A stretch of DNA of 64,000 nt. Source: Deltaproteobacteria bacterium (GTDB taxonomy: Bacteria > Desulfobacterota > Deferrisomatia > Deferrisomatales > JACRMM01). The stretch's first letter is position 1, and every line of letters begins with the position of its first letter. The notes below the pieces were generated by a model. That model had not been told where the DNA came from. It worked only from the letters and a program-made list of their open reading frames with translations, and ran no database searches. The translations under genes and the position numbers were made by a program. The stretch spans positions 1 to 64,000 of the forward strand of contig JACRMM010000008.1 in the NCBI GenBank assembly GCA_016214985.1, in the 5' to 3' direction. Of the stretch, positions 50,359-59,391 are shown one piece after another.

Positions 50359-51882
50359 ATGGAGAGCGGGGCAGCGGTGAGAGAGCCTGAGCCGAGCCTG
50401 GAGGTGCTCGACTGGGGGGTCGTGGCCTACGACGACGCCCTCCGGCGCCAGGAGGCCCTGGTAAGCGAGCGCGTGGCGCAGCGCTCCTCGGACCGCCTGG
50501 TGCTCGTGGAGCACCCGCCCGTCGTGACGGTGGGGCGAAGCGGCGGCGTGGAGGATCTGCGAGCCTCCGAAGAGTCGTTGCGGCGCCGTGGCATCGCGGT
50601 CCACTTCGTCGATCGGGGCGGCCGGGCGACCTTCCACGGGCCGGGGCAGCTCGTCGCGTACCCGATCGTGAAGCTCCGGGAGCGCGACCTCCACCTCTAC
50701 CTCGAGCGACTCCTGGAGACCCTCTGCGCGGTCATCCGGAGCTATGGACTCTCCCCGCAGCTCCGGCCGGGAAACCCCGGCGTCTGGGTCGGCTCGGCCA
50801 AGGTGGCGAGCGTGGGAATCGCCGTGCGCCGGTGGGTCGCCTACCACGGCGTGGCCCTGAACGTCACGACGGACCCGACGTGGTTCGACTGGATCGTGCC
50901 CTGCGGCAACGCCGCCGAGACGATCACGTCCCTTGAGCGGGAGGCCGGGAGGTCAGTGCCCCTGGACGAGGTCAAGGCTCGCTTCGTCGAGGCATTCCGG
51001 GGGGCTTTCGGGTACGGCGAGGAGCACGGCCGGCACCCGCCCTGGCTCGTGCGGCGCGCGCCCTCGGAGGACGAAATCCGGAGAATGGAGGCGCGGCTTC
51101 GCCACAGCGGTCTGGCGACCGTTTGTGAGAGCGCCCACTGCCCCAACCTGGGCGAGTGCTTCGGCCGGGGCACGGCGACCTTCCTGATCCTGGGCAACCG
51201 GTGCACGCGTGCCTGCCGGTTCTGCGCGGTGGAGAAGGGCGTCCCCGAGCCGCCCGACCCGGGGGAGCCCGCCCGCCTGGCCGCAACGGTCCAAGAACTG
51301 GGCCTCGGCCACGTGGTCGTCACCTCCGTGACCCGCGACGACCTGCCCGACGGCGGCGCGAGTCACTTTGCCCGGACGATCGAGGCACTCCGGCAGGCGC
51401 GCCCCGGGGCGCGGGTCGAGGTGCTGATCCCGGACTTTCAGGGCTCGGCGGAGGCACTCGGGGCCGTCTTCTCCGCCCGACCCGACGTGCTCAACCACAA
51501 CGTGGAGACGGTGGCGCGCCTCTACACACGCGTCCGCCCCCAGGGGAATTACCGCCGGTCGCTGGAGGTGCTGAAGCGAGCCGCTCGGGCGGGGCTGCGG
51601 GTCAAGTCGGGGCTCATGCTCGGGTTGGGGGAGTCGGAGGGCGAGGTGCTCGCCGCCCTCGAAGATCTCCGCCGGGTCGGCTGCACCGACCTGACCCTCG
51701 GGCAGTACCTGGCACCTTCGAAGGGGCATCTGCCCGTGTCGCGCTACGTGCCGCCGGACGAATTCGACGAGTGGGCCGACGTCGCGCGCTCGCTCGAGTT
51801 CGAAGCGGTGGCGTCGGGCCCCCTCGTGCGAAGCTCGTACCGGGCCGGGGAGCTGTGGGGAAAGGGGCGAACCGCGGCCTGA
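50359..51882 (+). CDS. LipB-LipA fusion (octanoyltransferase - lipoyl synthase)
   Basis: This single 507-aa frame encodes both steps of lipoate synthesis. The LipB part (about 1-225) has [16 protein letters not shown], the Lys in [11 protein letters not shown] and the acyl-carrying Cys in [13 protein letters not shown]. The LipA part (about 230-507) has the auxiliary cluster [12 protein letters not shown] (CX4CX5C), the radical [11 protein letters not shown] and the terminal SSY motif (VRSSYRAG). The two are normally separate genes. No stop or frameshift lies between them; HPPWL opens the LipA part. The ATG at 50359 follows AGAGGTGAGG; a GTG 6 bases earlier is possible. It lies between E2 and E1, so it would lipoylate the E2 made beside it. 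Confidence 0.92.
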   Translation: MESGAAVREPEPSLEVLDWGVVAYDDALRRQEALVSERVAQRSSDRLVLVEHPPVVTVGRSGGVEDLRASEESLRRRGIAVHFVDRGGRATFHGPGQLVAYPIVKLRERDLHLYLERLLETLCAVIRSYGLSPQLRPGNPGVWVGSAKVASVGIAVRRWVAYHGVALNVTTDPTWFDWIVPCGNAAETITSLEREAGRSVPLDEVKARFVEAFRGAFGYGEEHGRHPPWLVRRAPSEDEIRRMEARLRHSGLATVCESAHCPNLGECFGRGTATFLILGNRCTRACRFCAVEKGVPEPPDPGEPARLAATVQELGLGHVVVTSVTRDDLPDGGASHFARTIEALRQARPGARVEVLIPDFQGSAEALGAVFSARPDVLNHNVETVARLYTRVRPQGNYRRSLEVLKRAARAGLRVKSGLMLGLGESEGEVLAALEDLRRVGCTDLTLGQYLAPSKGHLPVSRYVPPDEFDEWADVARSLEFEAVASGPLVRSSYRAGELWGKGRTAA

Positions 51883-51892
51883 GTTGCAGGCC

Positions 51893-51949
51893 GTAGTGGG
51901 GCTTGCCCCACCGAGCACCAACGTCGTGGTGGGGCAAGCCCCACCCTAC
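51893..51949. repeat. Dispersed palindromic repeat, inverted pair
   Basis: GTGGGGCTTGCCCCAC at about 51897 and its partner GTGGGGCAAGCCCCAC at 51929, both next to GTAG or CCCTAC, form a large hairpin just after the lipBA stop. The same sequence with the CCCTAC tail occurs at 31898-31918 behind ddrB. It looks like a REP-like element that also acts as an mRNA 3'-end structure. Confidence 0.75.
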
Positions 51950-51974
51950 AACCCCAGCCGAAGGAGAGGTGAAC

Positions 51975-52337
51975 GTGGCGAAGAAGCGTTTCATCGTCGA
52001 ATTGGGGACCGGTGCCGACCTCCACGGTGAGGACGTCACCAAGGCGGCCTGCCGGGCGGTGAAGGACGCGGTCTCCAGGGGCTGCCTGTGCGGGCTGGTG
52101 GAGCTCCTGGATGTCCAGGACCTGAACGCCATCGAGGTGGACATCCTCGTGGCCTGCCCGCGGCCCGAGGAGGTCGACCTGGAGCAGGTGAAGGCCCAGG
52201 CCCCCGTCGGGCGAAAGACCGCGAGGGCGGTCGCCGGCGGGATGACCGCGCAGGGGCTCTGCGTGCCCCGGTTCGCGGAGAAGTGCGACCAGATCGTGGT
52301 GGCGAACGCGGCCGTCACGGTCTTCGTGGATCGCTGA
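51975..52337 (+). CDS. Lin0512-family protein
   Basis: This 120-aa protein begins VAKKRFIVELGTGADLHGEDVTKAACRAVKDAVSRGCLCGL and ends VVANAAVTVFVDR, matching the small conserved Lin0512 family of unknown function. It has no signal peptide. The start is GTG at 51975 after AAGGAGAGG; the longer frame crosses the upstream repeat and was rejected. It lies between lipBA and the E1 genes of the acetoin-type set, so a supporting role in that complex or in lipoate supply is possible. Confidence 0.75.
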   Translation: MAKKRFIVELGTGADLHGEDVTKAACRAVKDAVSRGCLCGLVELLDVQDLNAIEVDILVACPRPEEVDLEQVKAQAPVGRKTARAVAGGMTAQGLCVPRFAEKCDQIVVANAAVTVFVDR

Positions 52338-52384
52338 AGCTGGGCGAGAACGCTGTCAATCCACCACGCGGAAGGAGGAAGAGG

Positions 52385-53347
52385 ATGAGCATCCCCAACG
52401 AGAAGCTGGTTCAAGCCTGCACCACCATGATCAAGATCCGAACGTTCGAGGAACGCGCCGCAAAGGAGTTCGCAGCAGGAAGGATCCCTGGCTTCGTCCA
52501 CCTGTATGTGGGCGAGGAGGCTGTCGCCACGGGCGTGTGCGCCAATCTCCGAGACTCGGACTACATCACCAGCACCCACCGGGGGCACGGGCACCTCATC
52601 GCCAAGGGCGGTGACGTCAAACGTATGATGGCCGAGCTCTTCGGGAAGAAGACGGGCTACTGCAAGGGCAAGGGGGGGTCGATGCACATTGCCGACCTGG
52701 ACCTCGGGATCATGGGGGCCAACGGTATCGTGGGCGGCGGACCGCCGCTCGCCGCGGGCGCCGCGTTCGCCTGCCAGTACCGGGGCACGGACGACGTGGT
52801 CGTCTGCTTCTTCGGCGACGGAGCGGCAAACCAGGGCACCACGGCCGAGGGCATGAACCTCGCCGCCTGCTGGAAGCTTCCGGTGGTCTTCGTCAACGAG
52901 AACAACTGCTATGGGATCTCCTGCCGCCTCGACAAGGCCACGTGCGTGACCGACATCGCCGACAAAGCCGCGGCCTACGACATGCCTGCGGTCACGGTGG
53001 ACGGGAACGACGTCACCGCGGTGTACGAGGCGGCCGCCGAGGCGATCGGGAAGGCCCGTAAGGGCGGCGGGCCGACCCTGATCGAGTGCAAGACCTACCG
53101 TCACCGCGGCCACTTCGAGGGCGACCCTACCACGTACCGCGAACCCGAAGAGCTGGCCGAGTGGAAGACAAAAGATCCCATTCCACGGCTCGAGAAGAAG
53201 CTGCTGGAGATGGGCGCCCTGACGCAGGCGCAGGTCGACGAGATCAAGAAGACAGCGGCAAAGGAGGTGGACGGTGCTGTCGCCTTCGCCGAGCAGAGCC
53301 CGTTCCCGGCCCCGAGCGAGGTCACCGAGGACGTTTACACCCTGTAG
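52385..53347 (+). CDS. acoA: Acetoin dehydrogenase E1 alpha, set 1
   Basis: This 320-aa TPP-dependent subunit starts KLVQACTTMIKIRTFEERAAKEFAAGRIPGFVHLYVGEEA. It has the TPP/Mg motif GDGAANQGTTAEGMNLAACWKLPVVFVNENN (GDG...NN) and the YRHRGHFEGDP segment. With E1 beta it splits acetoin (or a 2-oxo acid) and acetylates lipoamide. KGKGGSMH and FHLY-type segments fit acetoin dehydrogenases rather than branched-chain enzymes, and the butanediol genes nearby agree. The ATG at 52385 follows AAGGAGGAAGAGG. Confidence 0.9.
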   Translation: MSIPNEKLVQACTTMIKIRTFEERAAKEFAAGRIPGFVHLYVGEEAVATGVCANLRDSDYITSTHRGHGHLIAKGGDVKRMMAELFGKKTGYCKGKGGSMHIADLDLGIMGANGIVGGGPPLAAGAAFACQYRGTDDVVVCFFGDGAANQGTTAEGMNLAACWKLPVVFVNENNCYGISCRLDKATCVTDIADKAAAYDMPAVTVDGNDVTAVYEAAAEAIGKARKGGGPTLIECKTYRHRGHFEGDPTTYREPEELAEWKTKDPIPRLEKKLLEMGALTQAQVDEIKKTAAKEVDGAVAFAEQSPFPAPSEVTEDVYTL

Positions 53348-53406
53348 CTGCCAACTCACAAACCGAAGGAATCCCGCTGAGGGAACCAGATAAGGAGGAA
53401 CGATCC

Positions 53407-54384
53407 ATGGCGACGATGACGTTTGGAGCCGCGTTGAATGACGCCCTCAAGCTCGAGATGAAGCGTGACCCGACCGTGTTCGTGACCGGCGAGGACGTCG
53501 GGATCTATGGGGGAATCTTCGGGGTGACCGCCGGGCTGCTCACCGAGTTTGGGGAGAAGCGGGTCCGGGACACGCCGATCACCGAGAGCGCCATCGTGGG
53601 GTGCGCGGTGGGTGCAGCGTCCGCCGGGCTTCGGCCCGTGGCAGAGCTCATGTTCGTCGACTTCATCGGCGTGTGCATGGACCAGCTCTTCAATCAGGGC
53701 GCCAAGATGAAGTACATGTTCGGCGGCAAGGCCAAGATCCCCATGGTGCTGCGGGCCACCTGCGGCGCCGGAATCGGGGCCGCGGCCCAGCACTCCCAGT
53801 GCCTCGAAGCGTGGTTCATGCACGTGCCCGGCCTGAAGGTCGTAATGCCGAGCACGCCCGCCGACGCCAAGGGGCTTCTCCTCGCCTCGATCCGCGACGA
53901 CAACCCCGTGGTCTTCCTCGAGCACAAGATGCTCTACGCAGTGACCGGCGACGTGCCGGAGGGCGACTACACCGTCCCGCTCGGCAAGGCAGACGTGAAG
54001 CGCAAGGGGGAAGCCGTGACGATCGTAGCCACGGCCGCGATGGTGCAGAAGTCCCTCGCGGCGGCGGAGAAGCTCGCCGCCGAGGGGATCAGCGTGGAGG
54101 TGGTGGACCCGAGAACGCTCCAGCCCCTGGACGAGGACACGATTCTCGACTCGGTCAAGAAGACCCATCGGCTTGTGGTCGTCCACGAGGCGGTGAAGTT
54201 CGCCGGGCCGGGCGCCGAGATCGCGGCCATGGTGGCCGAGAAGGCCTTCGACTTCCTGGACGCCCCGGTTCTTCGGGTCGGCGCCCCCTTCTCACCGGTG
54301 CCCTTCTCGCCGCCGCTCGAGCAGGAGTACATCCCCAGCGAGGAGAAGATCATCAAGGCCGTGAAGACGGTGTTGGGGAAGTAG
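53407..54384 (+). CDS. acoB: Acetoin dehydrogenase E1 beta, set 1
   Basis: This 325-aa transketolase-like subunit has VFVTGEDVGIYGGIFGVTAGLL, DTPITESAIVGCAVGAASAGLRPVAELMF, AQHSQCLEAWFMHVPGLKVVMPSTPADAKG and a C-terminal FSPPLEQEYIPSEEKI. These make up the second half of the TPP site. It follows E1 alpha after 59 bases and has a good AAGGAGGA signal. The protein is about the same length as the set-2 paralogue, with which it shares most of its motifs. Confidence 0.9.
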   Translation: MATMTFGAALNDALKLEMKRDPTVFVTGEDVGIYGGIFGVTAGLLTEFGEKRVRDTPITESAIVGCAVGAASAGLRPVAELMFVDFIGVCMDQLFNQGAKMKYMFGGKAKIPMVLRATCGAGIGAAAQHSQCLEAWFMHVPGLKVVMPSTPADAKGLLLASIRDDNPVVFLEHKMLYAVTGDVPEGDYTVPLGKADVKRKGEAVTIVATAAMVQKSLAAAEKLAAEGISVEVVDPRTLQPLDEDTILDSVKKTHRLVVVHEAVKFAGPGAEIAAMVAEKAFDFLDAPVLRVGAPFSPVPFSPPLEQEYIPSEEKIIKAVKTVLGK

Positions 54385-54472
54385 GCGGCCGCGGGACCCC
54401 GGAAGCGGGTCATTCGGAGTGGCACGTCAGAGGCCGGTGTGTTCACACGGGGGACGGGCGAGGACAACGAGG

Positions 54473-54811
54473 ATGACTCTACCAGAGGAAGCCACACTGC
54501 TGCGGATCATCGTCGAGGATAGCGACAGGATGGAGGGCAAACCGCTGCACGAGGTGATCGTCACAAAGGCTCACGAGATGGGCCTCGCAGGCGCCTCCGC
54601 GTTCCAGGGGCTCATGGGGTTCGGAGCACATAGCCACATCCACAAGGTGCAGGCGCTCCGGCAATCGGGACATCTTCCGGTCGCCATCGAGATCGTGGAC
54701 GCGGAAGAGAGGCTTCGGCCGTTCCTCCCCTGGCTGAACGAGAACCTCAAAGAAGGGGTGGCCACGATGCAAACCGTCAAGGTACTGCACTATCGGCACC
54801 GCGACGAGTAA
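54473..54811 (+). CDS. DUF190-family protein
   Basis: This 112-aa protein has ATLLRIIVEDSDRMEGKPLHEVIVTKAHEMGLAGASAFQGLMGFGAHSHIHKVQALRQSGHLPVAIEIVDAEERL, the core of DUF190, a PII-like ferredoxin fold. Members often accompany fluoride channels or act as small ligand-binding regulators. Here it follows the E1 genes of an acetoin dehydrogenase set. The ATG at 54473 begins the conserved region. The ligand is unknown. Confidence 0.8.
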   Translation: MTLPEEATLLRIIVEDSDRMEGKPLHEVIVTKAHEMGLAGASAFQGLMGFGAHSHIHKVQALRQSGHLPVAIEIVDAEERLRPFLPWLNENLKEGVATMQTVKVLHYRHRDE

Positions 54812-54854
54812 CGGATGCCGGGTCCAGGACTGGACAGTACTGCCGGACTGGGCC

Positions 54855-54870
54855 TTAAGCGCCCGCTTAA
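54855..54870. promoter_or_regulatory. Perfect palindrome upstream of the VOC gene
   Basis: TTAAGCG-CC-CGCTTAA has 7-base perfect arms and a 2-base centre. It lies in a 210-base gap between DUF190 and the VOC gene, a likely promoter location. It may be an operator; no known regulator site was matched. Confidence 0.4.
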
Positions 54871-55022
54871 CCCGAGCCTATCCGCGCGTCGCAGGGGCAG
54901 TCCAGTCCCGCGCGAGGGAGTTGCGGACAAGACCGGAGGAAGGCAAGGAGAGCGGGCGTTGGCACCCGCAACGGGAAACGCCATAGGAGCTTTTAACCGC
55001 ATTCGATGCGAAGGGAAAAGCC

Positions 55023-56033
55023 ATGGCAAAGGAAAGCACGGCGAAGATCACGTGCAAAGGGATCAACCAGGTTGCCATCGCGGTAAGAGATATTGAAAAG
55101 GTGGCGGAGAACTACTGGAACATCCTGGGGATCGGCCCCTGGGCGATTTTCGACTGGGAATCTCCCCTGGTGTACGATCGCAAGTACCACGGCAAGAAGG
55201 CCTGGGGCAGAGAGAAGATTGCCTTGGCCCAGGTGGGGAACGTTCAACTCGAGCTGGTTTCGCCGGTGGAGGGCCCCTCGATCTACGGCGACTGGATTGC
55301 GGAGCACGGCGAAGGGCTGCACCACCTGAACTTCCTCGTGGATGACGTGGACGAGGCTCAGAGGGTGCTGGTCGAAGAAGGCTTCGTCAGCCTGCAGAGC
55401 GGGAAGTTCGAACCCAGGCGTCTGAAGGGCGGTTACGACTACATCGACACCTGGCCGCTGCGCGCCATCTGGGAGCCTGTCGTCTATGCGGGGGAAATCG
55501 GCGCAGAGCCGAAGATGTTCCCGGCAGATCCAAACGCAGTGAGTCCGGCCAAGATCAAGTGCAAAGGGATCAACCAGGTCGCCATCGCGGTGAAGGACAT
55601 CGAAAAGGTGGCGGAGAACTACTGGAACATCCTGGGGATCGGACCCTGGGCGATCTTCGACTGGGAATCCCCCCTCGTGTACGATCGCAAGTACCACGGC
55701 AAGAAGGCCTGGGGCAGAGAGAAGATCGCCTTGACCCAGGTGGGAGACGTTCAACTCGAGCTGGTTTCACCGGTGGAGGGCCCCTCGATCTACGGCGATT
55801 GGATTGCGGAGCGGGGCGAAGGGCTGCACCACCTGAACTTCCTCGTGGACGATGTGGACGAGGCGCAGAGGGTGCTGGTCGAAGAAGGCTTCGTCAGCCT
55901 GCAGAGCGGGAAGTTCGAACCCAGGCGTCTGAAGGGCGGCTACGACTACATCGACACCTGGCCGCTGCGTGCCATCTGGGAGCCCGTCGTCTATGCGGGG
56001 GAGATCGGCGCGGAGCCGAGAATGCATCCGTGA
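55023..56033 (+). CDS. Tandem two-domain VOC (glyoxalase-fold) protein
   Basis: This 336-aa protein has two nearly identical VOC units (about 9-167 and 178-336), each with CKGINQVAIAV, ENYWNILGIGPWAIFDW, VQLELVSPVEGPSIYGDW and GLHHLNFLVDDVDEA. The repeat period is 507 bases, exactly 169 codons, with about 95% identical DNA. This indicates a recent in-frame duplication. VOC proteins bind a metal with His/Glu residues; HH in GLHHLNF and Glu in VQLELVSP are candidates, as in methylmalonyl-CoA epimerase or dioxygenases. Substrate unknown; cluster position suggests a diol- or acetoin-derived metabolite. Confidence 0.85.
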   Translation: MAKESTAKITCKGINQVAIAVRDIEKVAENYWNILGIGPWAIFDWESPLVYDRKYHGKKAWGREKIALAQVGNVQLELVSPVEGPSIYGDWIAEHGEGLHHLNFLVDDVDEAQRVLVEEGFVSLQSGKFEPRRLKGGYDYIDTWPLRAIWEPVVYAGEIGAEPKMFPADPNAVSPAKIKCKGINQVAIAVKDIEKVAENYWNILGIGPWAIFDWESPLVYDRKYHGKKAWGREKIALTQVGDVQLELVSPVEGPSIYGDWIAERGEGLHHLNFLVDDVDEAQRVLVEEGFVSLQSGKFEPRRLKGGYDYIDTWPLRAIWEPVVYAGEIGAEPRMHP

Positions 56034-56309
56034 GGCTTCCCCTCTCTTGAGAAAGACTGCGCCCTCTGGAGGGGCGAAGGCTGAAGCGGGGTGTCCCTCC
56101 GGAGGGTTCAGCCGGCTGCCGGCAATCGGCGGTCATCCCGAGCGAAACCACGAACTCTTGGAGCCCGCGAAGATGGCGTCGAGGACACAGGTGGCCGAGG
56201 CGGTCAGACACAGAATGGCCGCGGAGGCGGTCCGGGTCGACGCACATCTGGGTTCGGGCTCCGGTGGCGCCGCCGCCCACTTCGGCGCGCGGCAGGCGGA
56301 GGAGGATAG

Positions 56310-57374
56310 GTGACCACGGTAGGTATCATCGCCAACCCGGCCTCGGGCAAGGACATCCGGAGGCTCGTGGCCTACGGGAGCGTCTTCGACAACCAGGAAA
56401 AGGTCCGGATCGTGCGCCGTCTGCTCCTGGGTCTCGCGGCCCTGGGGGTGGACCGGGTCTGCTTCCTACCCGACTCTTTCGGGATCGTGCCGCGGGCCCT
56501 GGATCAGATCCAGATCCCCACGACGGTCTTCCCGGCCGATTTCCGGGCCCGGGGCGAGCAGGACGACTCGACCCGGGCCGCCCGGATCATGGAGGAGCTC
56601 GGTGCCGGATGCATCCTGACCCTGGGGGGCGACGGCACGAACCGGGTCGTGGCCAAGGGGACCACTTCGGTGCCCGTGCTCCCGATCTCCACGGGGACCA
56701 ACAACGTGTTCCCCGTGATGATCGAGGCGACGGTAGCGGGCGTGGCCGCAGCGCTGGTGGCTCGGGGGCTCGTTCCCCTCGAGGAGAGCACCTTCCGGTC
56801 GACGAAGCTGGAAGTCCTCCTGGACGGGAAGGCCGTAGACCTGGCCCTGGTGGACGCGGTGGTGTGCGACGAGGCCTTCGTGGGCTCCCGCGCCGTGTGG
56901 GACCTGGCCACGGTCCGCCAGATCGTTCTGAATCGGGCGGACCCGGGGACGATCGGGTTCTCCTCGATCGGCGGCCTGCTCCATTCGATCGCGCCTGACG
57001 CGCCGGAGGGGCTCGCCCTCGAGCTGGGGACCGGGGGTCGGCCCGTGACGGCGCCGGTGGCCCCTGGGATGGTCCAGACGGTCCACGTGGTGTCTTGCCG
57101 GGTCCTGAAGCTCGGCGAAGAGATGGTCGTGCGGTGCCTGCCCTCCGTCATCGCCCTGGACGGGGAGCGGGAGGTCGAGGTGAGGGCCGGCCAGCGCGCG
57201 GCCATCCGGGTCGTGGAGGGCGGGCCCCTGGTGGTAGACGTGAAGCGGACCATGTCGGCCGCGGCGAAGCGGGGCGTGCTGGCGCCGGCGGGCGCGAAGA
57301 CAGCGCCTGAGCCGAGTGCTCTTCCCGAGGCCATGAAGAAGATCGTCGAGCGGAGCCGGAGCTTCGGCGCATGA
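56310..57374 (+). CDS. acoX: AcoX-like NAD-kinase-fold protein 1
   Basis: This 354-aa protein has the NAD/diacylglycerol-kinase fold: VGIIANPASGKDIRRLVA (residues 3-20), ILTLGGDGTNRVVAKG (GGDGT, about 107-122) and LPISTGTNNVFPV. AcoX belongs to acetoin catabolic clusters of Ralstonia and Clostridium; its reaction was long unknown, and an ATP-dependent kinase-like role is assumed. The start is GTG at 56310 after GGAGGAGG. It is adjacent to a second, diverged copy, and both precede the set-2 E1 genes. The C-terminal 30 residues are an extension compared with the neighbour. Confidence 0.85.
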   Translation: MTTVGIIANPASGKDIRRLVAYGSVFDNQEKVRIVRRLLLGLAALGVDRVCFLPDSFGIVPRALDQIQIPTTVFPADFRARGEQDDSTRAARIMEELGAGCILTLGGDGTNRVVAKGTTSVPVLPISTGTNNVFPVMIEATVAGVAAALVARGLVPLEESTFRSTKLEVLLDGKAVDLALVDAVVCDEAFVGSRAVWDLATVRQIVLNRADPGTIGFSSIGGLLHSIAPDAPEGLALELGTGGRPVTAPVAPGMVQTVHVVSCRVLKLGEEMVVRCLPSVIALDGEREVEVRAGQRAAIRVVEGGPLVVDVKRTMSAAAKRGVLAPAGAKTAPEPSALPEAMKKIVERSRSFGA

Positions 57375-57411
57375 CGAAGCCCGACACGAGGCGACGCTAC
57401 GGGGGACCCTG

Positions 57412-58401
57412 GTGAGACCTGTCGGCATCATCGCCAACCCTGCGTCCGGCAAAGACATTCGAAGGCTCGTGGCCTTCGGGTCCGTGTTTGGCAACCATGA
57501 AAAAGTGAACATCGTGCGGCGGGTGCTCCTGGGTCTCGACTCCATGGGGGTTGAAGACGTCCGGATCATGCCCGACTTCTTCGGCATCGGGGCTCGTGCG
57601 CTCGACGATCTGGACCTGGCTCTCAAGGTCTCCTTCCTCGACCTCGCCCTGGAGGGGACGCAGGAGGACTCGATCCGGGCGGCCAGGATGCTGAGCGACC
57701 GCGGCGCCGCGTGCATCGTGACCCTGGGCGGCGACGGGACCAACCGGGCCGTGGCCAAGACCTGTGGAGAGGTGCCGCTCCTCCCCATCTCAACCGGGAC
57801 GAACAACGTCTTCCCCTTCATGCTGGAAGGGACCCTCGCGGGGATCGCCGCCGGGGTCGTGGCCGCCGACTCCGGGTCGTCGGACGGGTTTATTTGCCGA
57901 GCTCCGCGGCTCGAGGTTCGCCGCTCCTCCGAGCTCGTGGACATCGCCCTCGTGGACGTCGTGGTCTCGAACCCCGGGTTCCTTGCGTCCCGAGCGGTGT
58001 GGGACGTCTCCACCATCCGCGAGATCTTTCTCACCCGGGCAGAGCCCGGAAACATTGGATTCTCCTCGGTTGGTGCCCACATCTGCGCGCTGCCCGCGAA
58101 CAGCGGAAAGGGGGTGCACATCACGATCGGCGACGGCTCAGAGAGGGTCAAGGCGCCCATCGCCCCGGGTCTCATCCGGTGGGTGTCGATCGGCGCTCAT
58201 CGGGTGTTCGAGCCCACGGAGTCCATCCCGATCTCCCACACCCCTTCGATCATCGCGCTCGACGGGGAACGGGAGCTCGTCGTGGCCCCGGGCGATCGGC
58301 TCACCGTCCATCTCTCGCCGGCAGGGCCTCGGGTGATCGATATCTCTCAGGCCCTGCGACAGGCTTCAGAGCGGCGTTTTTTCCTCCAACCCCAGCCCTA
58401 A
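57412..58401 (+). CDS. acoX: AcoX-like NAD-kinase-fold protein 2
   Basis: This 329-aa paralogue of the preceding protein keeps VGIIANPASGKDIRRLVAFGS, IVTLGGDGTNRAVAK and LPISTGTNNVFPFM but is otherwise much diverged. The two copies are therefore old, not a recent duplication. The start is GTG 57412. It lies 12 bases before the set-2 E1 alpha gene. Two adjacent acoX genes are unusual; they could form a heteromer or act on different substrates. Confidence 0.85.
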   Translation: MRPVGIIANPASGKDIRRLVAFGSVFGNHEKVNIVRRVLLGLDSMGVEDVRIMPDFFGIGARALDDLDLALKVSFLDLALEGTQEDSIRAARMLSDRGAACIVTLGGDGTNRAVAKTCGEVPLLPISTGTNNVFPFMLEGTLAGIAAGVVAADSGSSDGFICRAPRLEVRRSSELVDIALVDVVVSNPGFLASRAVWDVSTIREIFLTRAEPGNIGFSSVGAHICALPANSGKGVHITIGDGSERVKAPIAPGLIRWVSIGAHRVFEPTESIPISHTPSIIALDGERELVVAPGDRLTVHLSPAGPRVIDISQALRQASERRFFLQPQP

Positions 58402-58413
58402 GGAGGGACGAGT

Positions 58414-59391
58414 ATGGAGCTACCGAAAGCGGAACTCTTGCAGATGTACAAGAGGATGGTGGCCATCCGAGCGTTTGAGGAGTCCCTGGCCGAGGCGGTG
58501 GCGGCCGGGACCCTCCCGGGTTTCGTCCACCTGGGGGTTGGACAAGAGGCGGTCATGGTCGGTGTCGCGGCGCCGCTCCGGCCCACGGACTGGATCTCCG
58601 GCACGCACCGAGAGCATGGAGTCATGATCGCGCGGGGTGCAGACATGCGGCTCATGCGCGCCGAAATCTTCGGGAAGGTCACCGGATACTGCAAGGGCAA
58701 AGGCGGGTCGATGCACCTCGCCGTGTACGAGAAGTGCGCGCCCGGGTGCAACGGGATCCTGGGGCCAAGCCAGACCATCAATAACGGCATCGCGCTCGCG
58801 CTCAAGCGTCGGGGGAAGGGGGACCTCGCCGCTGTGCTCTTCGGCGACGGAGCCGCCCACCGCGGAGAGTTCCACGAGGCGTTGAACCTCGCGGCCGTCT
58901 GGAAGCTCCCCGCCATGGCCATCTGCGTGAACAACCAGTATGGGATCAGCGGGTGTGTCGATGACGTATGCGCCGTGGAGGACATCTCGGCTCGTGCAGC
59001 CGGGTACGGAATCCCAGGACTCAGCGTGGACGGGTGCGACGTGATGGCCGTCTACGAGGCGGTGAGCGAGATCGCGAAGTCGATCCGGGCGGGCAAGGGC
59101 CCGACGCTCCTCGAGCTCAAGACCTGCCGGTGGCGCGGGCACTTCGAGGGCGATCCCCAGGCCTATCGAACCAAGGAAGAATTGGAGGAGAACCGCCGCC
59201 GTGACCCCATCGCGCGATTCGCCAAACAGCTCCTGGAGCAGGGGATGGCCACCGACGCCGAGCTCCAGAAGCTGCGGGACGAAGTGGAGAGAGAGCTCCA
59301 GGAGGCGATCGAGTTCACGGACAAGAGCCCGTATCCCCCTGAAGAGGAGATCTTTACGGATCTGTCCTACGCCGAAGGGAGGAGTGTCTGA
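58414..59391 (+). CDS. acoA: Acetoin dehydrogenase E1 alpha, set 2
   Basis: This 325-aa TPP subunit has LPKAELLQMYKRMVAIRAFEESLAEAVAAGTLPGFVHLGVGQEA, GKGGSMHLAVYEKCAPG and the TPP motif GDGAAHRGEFHEALNLAAVWKLPAMAICVNN, then CRWRGHFEGDP. It clearly differs from the set-1 copy (roughly half identical), so it may serve another substrate. The ATG follows AAGGAGGGACGAGT. Its stop overlaps the E1 beta start (TGATG). Confidence 0.9.
   Translation: MELPKAELLQMYKRMVAIRAFEESLAEAVAAGTLPGFVHLGVGQEAVMVGVAAPLRPTDWISGTHREHGVMIARGADMRLMRAEIFGKVTGYCKGKGGSMHLAVYEKCAPGCNGILGPSQTINNGIALALKRRGKGDLAAVLFGDGAAHRGEFHEALNLAAVWKLPAMAICVNNQYGISGCVDDVCAVEDISARAAGYGIPGLSVDGCDVMAVYEAVSEIAKSIRAGKGPTLLELKTCRWRGHFEGDPQAYRTKEELEENRRRDPIARFAKQLLEQGMATDAELQKLRDEVERELQEAIEFTDKSPYPPEEEIFTDLSYAEGRSV

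Noticed and set aside
56034-56309. Small coding frame upstream of the first AcoX gene
   Set aside because: The sequence is low-complexity Ala/Arg/Gly, lacks a ribosome-binding site and overlaps the VOC gene end in its longest form.
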